From: Muribaculaceae bacterium
GTDB taxonomy: Bacteria; Bacteroidota; Bacteroidia; Bacteroidales; Muribaculaceae
Length of the DNA stretch: 7,349 bases
Assembly: GCA_016287065.1 (NCBI GenBank)
Contig: JAEEVB010000119.1
Location: forward strand, 1-7,349
Direction of reading: 5' to 3'
This document shows, piece after piece, positions 1 to 5,265 of this stretch (the stretch's first letter is position 1; each line of letters starts with the position of its first letter). The position numbers were made by a program, and so were the translations under genes. Below the pieces are notes generated by a model. That model saw only the letters and a program-made list of their open reading frames with translations, had not been told where the DNA came from and made no database searches.

Positions 1-56
1 CACCACGGCGATGGTCTGCGACATGGGAAGGCGTAGGTAACCGCCCCTTAAATTGA
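1..56 (+). other. possible 3' tail of an upstream + strand gene, reading frame undecided
   Basis: The strong terminator directly downstream implies a transcript entering from the left. All three + frames close before it: TAG at 34-36, TAA at 38-40 and TGA at 54-56. The frame ending at TAA reads TTAMVCDMGRR and the one ending at TAG reads HHGDGLRHGKA. The frame ending at TGA uses less likely codons (CGG, CGA). Eleven to seventeen residues are too few to recognise a family, so neither product nor frame is assigned. Confidence 0.3.
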
Positions 57-57
57 G

Positions 58-84
58 AGGATTCCGCAAGGAGTCCTTTTTTTT
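58..84 (+). terminator. Rho-independent terminator with GCAA tetraloop
   Basis: The arms AGGATTCC (58-65) and GGAGTCCT (70-77) pair fully with one G-U wobble around a GCAA loop (66-69), a GNRA-type tetraloop. A run of eight T follows (77-84). This is a textbook intrinsic terminator for + strand transcription. It separates whatever lies upstream from the BspA-like gene, and it argues against translation of the short open frame that runs across it. Confidence 0.85.
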
Positions 85-103
85 GTGCCATAGCGTGAGG
101 GCC

Positions 104-209
104 TGTCTAGTTGCTCTAGTTGTTCTAGATATTCTAGTATTTCTAGCCCGCCTAGCCGCTCTAGCTTTCATAGTCACTCTAGAGGTTATAGATGTCTGGA
201 TTTTCTTAG
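104..209. repeat. 9-bp-period CTAG tandem array
   Basis: CTAG occurs at 107, 116, 125, 134, 143, 152, 161 and 179, and the one-base variant ATAG occurs at 170 and 188. That is ten successive units at exactly 9-bp spacing. A decayed in-phase TTAG follows at 206. The unit is roughly NNNTCTAGN: the core is kept and the other positions vary, with T usually before the core. CTAG is self-complementary, so the array reads similarly on both strands. It lies between a terminator and the promoter of the BspA-like gene. Because 9 is a multiple of 3, one + frame stays open and encodes a hydrophobic L-x-x pattern, which I take as a by-product. The function is unknown; a binding array for a protein or a decaying simple repeat are both possible. 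Confidence 0.8.
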
Positions 210-253
210 ATTTCAGGTATGGGATTATGGAGTGTGCTTGAATTTGGGGTGAT

Positions 254-285
254 TTTGGATTTTTGGAAAATATGTGATATATTTG
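254..285 (+). promoter_or_regulatory. Bacteroidetes-type promoter of the BspA-like gene
   Basis: TTTG at 254-257 and TATATTTG at 278-285 match the Bacteroidetes -33 (TTTG) and -7 (TAnnTTTG) elements with a 20-nt spacer, the preferred distance. Transcription would start near 290, giving an AT-rich leader of about 50 nt before the ATG at 346. No Shine-Dalgarno sequence is visible, which is normal in this phylum. A second -7-like string at 316-324 (TAAGTTTTG) has no partner at the right distance. Bases 210-253 show nothing else. Confidence 0.6.
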
Positions 286-345
286 CAAATTAAACCTTAT
301 AATGAAACTTTAAAATAAGTTTTGTAGTTATAAATGTTCATGACT

Positions 346-2592
346 ATGAAGAAGTTTTTTGTTTTATTTTGTGTTTCTGTGCTTGCCGCATTGACAGTCA
401 AAGCCGAGTTCACGGTTGGGGATCTCAAGTATATGGATGAGGGCTATAACACGGTGCGTTGTATCGGCTTTGCTAACGAGAACTCAACGGCAACTTCAGT
501 TTATATTCCTGGTTATATCGTTTATAACGGGAAGACCTACCAGGTTGAGTGTGTTGGCAATTATGCCTTCAGACACAATCAGTATCTAAAATCGGTGCGC
601 ATTGGTTATGGTGTGCAGGCGTTGCTTTCCCAGGTGTTTTATGACACTCCCAACCTGAAGGAAGTGTATCTGCCCAGTTCGCTGAATGCGCTGCATAGTG
701 AGTGTTTCGGCATGCCCTATTCGTCGAAGTACTTCACAACGGTTGCATGGGCCATTCAGGAGTATCCTGGTGATGGGGTGAACAACAACAAGGGCGTTGA
801 TCCATTGGCATTTAAAAATGCGTTGGGCAATACCACGCTTTACCTGTCGACCTACAATGCCCGAAATAAATCGTTTTTGAAATCATCGTGGATAACCAGC
901 AATTTCTATAATGTGCTGCAAGATGGTTCTAAGGCCTACGACTTTGCCGACAGTTCTTGGGGCGTGACCTATATAGTGAGCGAGCCCAAGACGGGCAATG
1001 TTCAGTCAAGTACCAGCGATTATACAGGAAAGGTGACCATTGTGGGATTGCAACCGGGCAAGACTGTGGTGTTGCTGCAGAACAATGTGCAAGATGATTT
1101 CAATCACCAGTATGGTTCGACAATATTGCGTTATACGGTGGCCGATGTGGCTGACTATGCTTTTAATGCCAACTCTCTTGTTACGAAAGTGGATGTGACC
1201 AATGTGGCCACCTGCATTGAGCGCATAGGCAAAAGTGCCTTCGACGGCTGCATCAATCTTGTTTCAGCCTTGGTTGGTGCCACGACTATTGATGAGCGCG
1301 CCTTCTATAACACGGGAATCACTTTGACATCGATGAACGAGGGAACCGTTACGGTAGGGAAGGATGCCTTCGGGTCGTGCACGAAGTTGAAAAACATGAA
1401 TATCCCATCGACGGTCACGGAGTTGAATCAAGACTACTTCTGGACTCTGCCCAGCATGATTTCCTATAACGTTGAGACAGAAAATGCCAAGTACAGCAGT
1501 GACACCAACGGCATTTTGTATGATGGGGACAAGTTGAACCTCTATCATTGTCCGCCCAAAGCCGTGTCGTCGACATCGCTCCTAAGCAACTTGCCATCAT
1601 CGCTTATTCGCATCGAGAAGCACTCGTTCCATCAGTTTGGTGGGGCAGGGGTCATTATCCCATACGGTACTCAAGTCCTGGGCGACTCGGCCTTTTACGG
1701 TTCTTCGCTGAAATATGTGAAGGTGCCCAGCACCGTGCGTATTGAAGGTGCCCGTCAATTTTCGGAGTGCAAGCAACTTATAGAGATGAACATGGCCATG
1801 CTTGAACCATATCGTCAGACCCTTGGTAACTTTATAACATTCCCCTTCCCGTCAGGCTTCCATGCCCGTGTCGCGACTCCGGCTCTTGAAGACTATCAGA
1901 ATACAATTCCTTGGATGCAGATGGACGAGGGCATGCTGACCGATGGTGGCTATGATGTTGTGTGGAACTTTGGCGGGAACAACGGGCTGACCGTAGGCAC
2001 CATACTTGACTTCAAGACCAAGAAAGCCCATATAGTGCGCGTAAACGAGGATTACCGTAATCGCCATACCGAGACCCTGGTGAAAGGCGATATAGTTATT
2101 CCAGACACTCTCTCGTACTGGAACCAAACCTTTAGGGTGAAGGAAATCTGCGATATGGCATTTATGGGTGCAACAGGGCTCACGGGCATTACCATACCCA
2201 ATTCAGTTACCTATATCGGTTCACTGGCTTTCTACAATTGCACGGGTCTCACCGAGATTCGCACGCAAATCACCAATCCCTCTAGTGTGCCACTGGGCGA
2301 CAATGTGTTCTATGGTGTGCCCAAAAACACTTGCAAACTCTATGTGCCTGCTGGCACTCTGCAACTCTATAGGAATGCCGCTCAGTGGAAGGATTTCCTG
2401 AACATTGAAGAGGAAGGCGGACTGAAGGGCGATGTGAATGGTGACGGCAAGGTGAATGTGACCGATGTGACCACATTGATCAACATGATTTTGGGTGTCA
2501 TACCCAAGGATATGTCTCGTGGTGACATTAACGGTGATGGCAAGATTAACGTGAGCGATGTCACCGCCTTGGTCAACATCATTCTCGGATAA
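346..2592 (+). CDS. BspA-like leucine-rich-repeat surface protein with C-terminal dockerin
   Basis: A secreted protein, probably exposed at the cell surface. The frame allows ATG at 334, 340 and 346. The start at 346 is preferred because it gives a clean signal peptide (MKKFFVLFCVSVLAALTVKA), a 748-residue product and a longer leader. Numbering below is from 334 (752 residues). Irregular BspA-type repeats (LRR_5 family) with the theme I-G-x-x-A-F-x-x-C-x-x-L follow, for example IGKSAFDGCINL (299-309), VGKDAFGSCTKL (341-352) and IGSLAFYNCTGL (628-639). The entry motif 'IP...Y....Y.V..I...AF' recurs near 58-79, 263-277 and 587-610. Residues 669-691 (LYVPAGTLQLY...W.DF.NI) resemble the usual LRR closing strand. 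Residues 699-752 hold two dockerin type I segments with calcium-loop motifs DVNGDGKVNVTD and DINGDGKINVSD. BspA relatives mediate adhesion, but the ligand here cannot be read. No LPXTG motif is seen. Confidence 0.88.
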   Translation: MKKFFVLFCVSVLAALTVKAEFTVGDLKYMDEGYNTVRCIGFANENSTATSVYIPGYIVYNGKTYQVECVGNYAFRHNQYLKSVRIGYGVQALLSQVFYDTPNLKEVYLPSSLNALHSECFGMPYSSKYFTTVAWAIQEYPGDGVNNNKGVDPLAFKNALGNTTLYLSTYNARNKSFLKSSWITSNFYNVLQDGSKAYDFADSSWGVTYIVSEPKTGNVQSSTSDYTGKVTIVGLQPGKTVVLLQNNVQDDFNHQYGSTILRYTVADVADYAFNANSLVTKVDVTNVATCIERIGKSAFDGCINLVSALVGATTIDERAFYNTGITLTSMNEGTVTVGKDAFGSCTKLKNMNIPSTVTELNQDYFWTLPSMISYNVETENAKYSSDTNGILYDGDKLNLYHCPPKAVSSTSLLSNLPSSLIRIEKHSFHQFGGAGVIIPYGTQVLGDSAFYGSSLKYVKVPSTVRIEGARQFSECKQLIEMNMAMLEPYRQTLGNFITFPFPSGFHARVATPALEDYQNTIPWMQMDEGMLTDGGYDVVWNFGGNNGLTVGTILDFKTKKAHIVRVNEDYRNRHTETLVKGDIVIPDTLSYWNQTFRVKEICDMAFMGATGLTGITIPNSVTYIGSLAFYNCTGLTEIRTQITNPSSVPLGDNVFYGVPKNTCKLYVPAGTLQLYRNAAQWKDFLNIEEEGGLKGDVNGDGKVNVTDVTTLINMILGVIPKDMSRGDINGDGKINVSDVTALVNIILG
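2428..2589 (+). repeat. tandem dockerin half-repeats in the 3' end of the BspA-like gene
   Basis: Two segments of 23 codons (2428-2496 and 2521-2589), separated by eight codons, encode GDVNGDGKVNVTDVTTLIN.. and GDINGDGKINVSDVTALVN... In each, D, N, D, K, N and D occupy the usual positions of an EF-hand-like calcium loop, followed by a helix ending in ILG. This is the duplicated F-hand layout of dockerin type I. The halves are much closer in protein than in DNA sequence, so the duplication is probably old and kept by selection. Confidence 0.85.
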
Positions 2593-2620
2593 GTGCTATT
2601 GAAAGAAAGCATCACTTTTT
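2591..2620 (+). terminator. weak candidate terminator after the BspA-like gene
   Basis: Starting on the stop codon, AAGTG (2591-2595) can pair with CACTT (2613-2617), and the T tract 2616-2620 follows. The loop is long (17 nt), although an inner CT/AG pairing may shorten it. An alternative hairpin TCAC-TTTTT-GTGA (2612-2624) overlaps it. This is weaker than the other two terminators here, and some read-through into the next gene is plausible. Confidence 0.3.
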
Positions 2621-2649
2621 GTGAAATAAGAAAAACTTTACTATTTTTG
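2618..2649 (+). promoter_or_regulatory. Bacteroidetes-type promoter of the PepSY-like gene
   Basis: TTTG at 2618-2621 and TATTTTTG at 2642-2649 match the -33 and -7 elements with a 20-nt spacer. Transcription would begin around 2655, leaving a leader of about 20 nt before the ATG at 2676. The -33 element lies inside the small hairpin TCAC-TTTTT-GTGA, so the end of the previous transcript and the start of this one are tightly packed. Confidence 0.6.
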
Positions 2650-2675
2650 CATGATTTCTAAAAATTAATGTGATT

Positions 2676-3107
2676 ATGAAAAAGATAATGATGCTGCTTA
2701 TGGCAGTGATGCTAGGGACAGGCTTGCTTGCCGCCCAGAAAGTGAAAGAGATAGAGCCCAAGAAATTACCCGACATGGCTCATCGTACGATGGCCTCTTA
2801 TTTCCAGGGACAGAATGTGACACAGGCTGTGTATATAGATGAGAAGATGGACCGCCATTATGAGGTGAGCCTAGAGGATGGCACCATCATACACTTTGAC
2901 AAGCATGGCGTGTGGAAACTGGTGAAATCGGGAGGTGATGCACTGCCTCAGCGCATGATACCCGGTATGATAATCATGTATCTCCAGAAAAACAAGATTG
3001 AAGCCTCGGTTGTTGGTATGATGAGAGATAATGACAAGAACTATATCATTGACCTGAGCGATGGTAGAACCCTCACGTTTACCGAGACTTTTAAGCTGGT
3101 AGAATAG
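2676..3107 (+). CDS. small exported PepSY-like protein
   Basis: A 143-residue protein from the ATG at 2676. A GTG two codons upstream (2670) is in frame but would only spoil the typical MKK signal start. Residues 1-20 form a signal peptide (MKKIMMLLMAVMLGTGLLAA) with no lipobox cysteine, so a soluble periplasmic or secreted product is expected. The mature part has two similar units of about 54 residues, 31-84 and 90-143. Each opens with LP, has a helix, and ends in a strand pair: HYEVSLEDGTIIHFDKHGVWKLV in the first and NYIIDLSDGRTLTFTETFKLV in the second. This is the pattern of the Bacteroidetes PepSY-like family (once called putative beta-lactamase-inhibitor-like). The molecular role of the family is not established, and calling it an inhibitor would be unsupported. 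It has its own promoter and terminator, so it is probably monocistronic. Confidence 0.8.
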   Translation: MKKIMMLLMAVMLGTGLLAAQKVKEIEPKKLPDMAHRTMASYFQGQNVTQAVYIDEKMDRHYEVSLEDGTIIHFDKHGVWKLVKSGGDALPQRMIPGMIIMYLQKNKIEASVVGMMRDNDKNYIIDLSDGRTLTFTETFKLVE

Positions 3108-3108
3108 C

Positions 3109-3123
3109 ATCACAAAAAGTGAT
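3109..3123 (+). other. short hairpin after the PepSY-like gene
   Basis: ATCAC (3109-3113) pairs with GTGAT (3119-3123) around an A5 loop, two bases after the stop codon. It is not followed by a T tract, so it is not a terminator itself, but it could stabilise the 3' end. It resembles the hairpin after the BspA-like gene (2612-2624) with the loop complemented. Confidence 0.4.
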
Positions 3124-3127
3124 ATTG

Positions 3128-3159
3128 AAAAAGAGTCAAAGAAATTTGGCTCTTTTTTT
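3128..3159 (+). terminator. Rho-independent terminator after the PepSY-like gene
   Basis: AAAAAGAGTCAAA (3128-3140) pairs with TTTGGCTCTTTTT (3145-3157) over 13 positions with one G-U wobble, around a GAAA loop (3141-3144). It ends in a run of seven T (3153-3159). The A/T symmetry means it could also work on the opposite strand. It isolates the PepSY-like gene from nadE. Confidence 0.85.
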
Positions 3160-3176
3160 GCTATATAGGATTAAAA

Positions 3177-3195
3177 AACCGATGAAATTACGGTT
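3177..3195. other. small inverted repeat upstream of nadE
   Basis: AACCG (3177-3181) and CGGTT (3191-3195) form a 5-bp stem with a 9-nt loop, just upstream of the nadE promoter and overlapping where its -33 element should be. An alternative register AAACC/GGTTT also exists. It could be part of an operator, a weak second terminator, or chance. Confidence 0.25.
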
Positions 3196-3221
3196 GGTTT
3201 CAGTCATTTTACTTAACTTTG
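3194..3221 (+). promoter_or_regulatory. candidate nadE promoter
   Basis: TAACTTTG at 3214-3221 is a full match to the Bacteroidetes -7 element TAnnTTTG. The -33 side is poor: only TTG at 3194-3196, with a short spacer of 17 nt. Transcription would begin near 3227, about 20 nt before the ATG at 3247. A weak -33 with a palindrome over the -7 box would suit a regulated promoter, but this is inferred. Confidence 0.45.
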
Positions 3222-3229
3222 TAAGTTAA
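3213..3229. promoter_or_regulatory. operator-like palindrome on the nadE -7 box
   Basis: TTAACTT-TGT-AAGTTAA is a perfect 7-bp inverted repeat with a 3-bp centre and covers the whole predicted -7 element of nadE. The position is where a repressor would block RNA polymerase. The sequence is AT-rich and short, so chance is possible. No regulator gene lies in the window to pair with it. Confidence 0.4.
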
Positions 3230-3246
3230 AAATATACTTCAACGTC

Positions 3247-5226
3247 ATGACAACAAAAGAAACAAAGAGCAAACCCGACTACGGCATGATGCGTGTGGCT
3301 GCAGCAGTACCCGAGGTGAATGTGGCCGATGTAGATTTCAATATCGAGAAAATAGGCCAGTGCATTGAAACTGCCCTTCACGAAGGTGCGCAGCTATTGG
3401 TCTTGCCCGAATTGTGTGTCACAGCATATACTTGTGCCGACCTCTTTGGCAACGAGTTACTCCTGGATGCAGTCGAGCAGGGTGTGCGTGCTCTTTGCGG
3501 GCAGACTCGCGGTAACGAGATGATGGTGATAGTGGGTGCCCCCTTGCGAAATGGAGCATCGCTCTATAATTGTGCCGTTGTTCTCCAGAACGGACGCGTA
3601 AGAGGTGCGGTGCCCAAAACCTATATTCCCAACTACAAGGAGTTCTACGAGAAGCGCTGGTTTGCCAGTGCACACCATGCGTTAGGCCTGCCTACGATCA
3701 GGATTGCTGGCGAAGAAGTGCCTTTTGGTACCGACCTCATTTTTGATGCAGGCAAGGCGAAGATTGCCATCGACGTGTGTGAAGACCTGTGGACGCCCAT
3801 TCCGCCCAGCACCCTGGCTGCCTTGCGAGGCGCTAATGTGCTGGTAAACCTCTCGGCATCGGACGAGCTGGTGGGCAAGCACGAGAACCTCATCGACCTC
3901 ATCAAGCATCAGTCGCGGCAATGTATTGCTGCCTATGTGTATTCTTCGGCAGGCTATGGCGAGTCGTCGACCGACTTGGTTTTTGCTGGCAATGCAGTAA
4001 TTGCAGAGAATGGCGAATTGCTGAAGGAAGGTGAGCGGTTCAGTTTAAAGGCTCAGGTTCAGGTAACAGATATCGACATCGAGGCCCTCGATAACGAGCG
4101 TCGCACGAACGGTAGCTTTGCCGACAACGACTTGAGGAGCATGCGGCCTTACAGAATGGTTCCAGTCGAACTTCGTCAGGCTCCTGACTACGAAACTGCC
4201 GACCTGTTGCGCCCGGTACGCCGCCTGCCCTTCGTTCCTCAGGAAAAATCGCGCCTGATGAGCCGTTGTCATGAAATAGTGAATGTCCAGACGCAAGGCC
4301 TTATGCGTCGCATGGAGCACACACACATCGACAAGCTTGTGATAGGTGTGTCGGGTGGCATTGACTCCACACTTGCGCTCATGGTGGCCACTCGTGCCTA
4401 TGACCGTTTGGGCTATGACCGCAAGAACATCTATGGTATCACCATGCCGGGATTCGGCACTACCGGCCGCACTTATAACAATGCGCTGGAGCTGATGAAG
4501 GCATTGGGCATCACGGTGAAGGAAATCTCAATAGCTGCGGCTGTCACACAGCATTTCAAGGATATTGAGCATGACATCAACAACCACGATGTGACCTATG
4601 AGAACAGCCAGGCTCGTGAGCGAACTCAGATTCTCATGGATTTCGCCAATAAGATTAACGCGCTGGTGCTGGGTACCGGCGACCTTTCGGAACTTGCTCT
4701 GGGATGGGCCACCTATAATGGCGACCATATGTCGATGTATAATGTGAACGGCAGCATTCCCAAAACGCTTGCACGCCACTTGGTGATGTGGTTTGCCACT
4801 GAAAATGAAGCATCGAATCCTAATAGCCTGATAATACACGAAACGCTGCTCGATGTGCTCGAGACACCCATCAGCCCCGAGTTGACTCCTGCCAATGAGA
4901 AGGGTGAAATACAGCAGAAGACCGAGGATCTCGTGGGACCATACGAACTGCACGACTTCTTCCTCTACAATATGTTGCGCCATGGCTATGGTCCCCGCAA
5001 AATCTTCTTGCTTGCCAATGTGGCATTCAAGGGCAGTTACGACAGGGCAACCATCAAGAAGTGGCTCACCAAGTTCATGTGGCGTTTCTTTACGCAACAG
5101 TTCAAGCGCTCGTGTCTGCCCGATGGCCCCAAGGTGGGTTACGTGAGTCTGTCGCCCCGTGGCGACTGGCGCATGCCCAGCGATGCTGCTGCCAGCCTGT
5201 GGGTGAAAGAATGTGAGACACTTTGA
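3247..5226 (+). CDS. nadE: glutamine-dependent NAD+ synthetase
   Basis: A cytoplasmic enzyme for the last step of NAD+ synthesis: deamido-NAD+ plus ATP and glutamine gives NAD+, AMP, pyrophosphate and glutamate. The 659 residues are usual for the long two-domain form. Residues 14 to about 285 are a nitrilase-type glutaminase with the triad Glu55 (LPELCVTAY), Lys124 (VPKTYIPNY) and Cys178 (DVCEDLW). Residues 338 to about 640 are the synthetase, with the ATP pyrophosphatase loop SGGIDST (369-375) and the conserved GTGDLSELALGWATYNGD (476-493). All key residues are present and the frame is intact. The ATG at 3247 has no upstream in-frame rival of note and no Shine-Dalgarno sequence. The gene follows a strong terminator, so it starts its own transcript. 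A palindrome on its -7 box hints at control. The TamB-like gene follows after 39 nt. Confidence 0.97.
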   Translation: MTTKETKSKPDYGMMRVAAAVPEVNVADVDFNIEKIGQCIETALHEGAQLLVLPELCVTAYTCADLFGNELLLDAVEQGVRALCGQTRGNEMMVIVGAPLRNGASLYNCAVVLQNGRVRGAVPKTYIPNYKEFYEKRWFASAHHALGLPTIRIAGEEVPFGTDLIFDAGKAKIAIDVCEDLWTPIPPSTLAALRGANVLVNLSASDELVGKHENLIDLIKHQSRQCIAAYVYSSAGYGESSTDLVFAGNAVIAENGELLKEGERFSLKAQVQVTDIDIEALDNERRTNGSFADNDLRSMRPYRMVPVELRQAPDYETADLLRPVRRLPFVPQEKSRLMSRCHEIVNVQTQGLMRRMEHTHIDKLVIGVSGGIDSTLALMVATRAYDRLGYDRKNIYGITMPGFGTTGRTYNNALELMKALGITVKEISIAAAVTQHFKDIEHDINNHDVTYENSQARERTQILMDFANKINALVLGTGDLSELALGWATYNGDHMSMYNVNGSIPKTLARHLVMWFATENEASNPNSLIIHETLLDVLETPISPELTPANEKGEIQQKTEDLVGPYELHDFFLYNMLRHGYGPRKIFLLANVAFKGSYDRATIKKWLTKFMWRFFTQQFKRSCLPDGPKVGYVSLSPRGDWRMPSDAAASLWVKECETL

Positions 5227-5253
5227 GAAACTATCTAATCTAATATGTCTTTG
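5222..5253 (+). promoter_or_regulatory. possible promoter of the TamB-like gene overlapping the nadE stop
   Basis: TTTG at 5222-5225 and TGTCTTTG at 5246-5253 fit the -33 and -7 pattern with the same 20-nt spacer as two other promoters here, with one mismatch (TG for TA) in the -7 box. Transcription would begin near 5260, leaving only a few bases before the ATG at 5266, which is suspiciously short. Read-through from nadE is the alternative, as no terminator lies between the genes. Confidence 0.3.
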
Positions 5254-5265
5254 TGATTGCGACTG

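Noticed and set aside
104..209. CRISPR array
   Set aside because: The unit is only 9 bp with a 4-base core. There are no 20-40 bp repeats with unique spacers, and no cas gene is in the window.
53..241. Open + frame of 62 codons from a TTG, rich in L-x-x triplets
   Set aside because: It begins just before a strong terminator and runs through it. Its hydrophobic pattern comes from the 9-bp CTAG array being a multiple of three, and there is no promoter or credible start.
316..324. TAAGTTTTG as the -7 element of the BspA-like gene
   Set aside because: No TTTG lies 19-21 nt upstream, and transcription would start at or near the start codon. The pair at 254-285 fits much better.
334..345. Start of the BspA-like gene at the first ATG (334) or at 340
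   Set aside because: Both are in frame, but they add MFMT or MT in front of a standard MKK signal peptide. The ATG at 346 gives the more typical signal sequence.
1264..2615. Several short frames on both strands within the BspA-like gene
   Set aside because: They overlap the BspA-like coding frame with its recognisable LRR and dockerin motifs. None has a signal peptide, motif or promoter of its own.
4528..5097. 189-codon open frame on the minus strand
   Set aside because: It lies wholly inside nadE, whose catalytic motifs are intact on the + strand. The product resembles no family, and antisense frames of this length are common opposite long genes.
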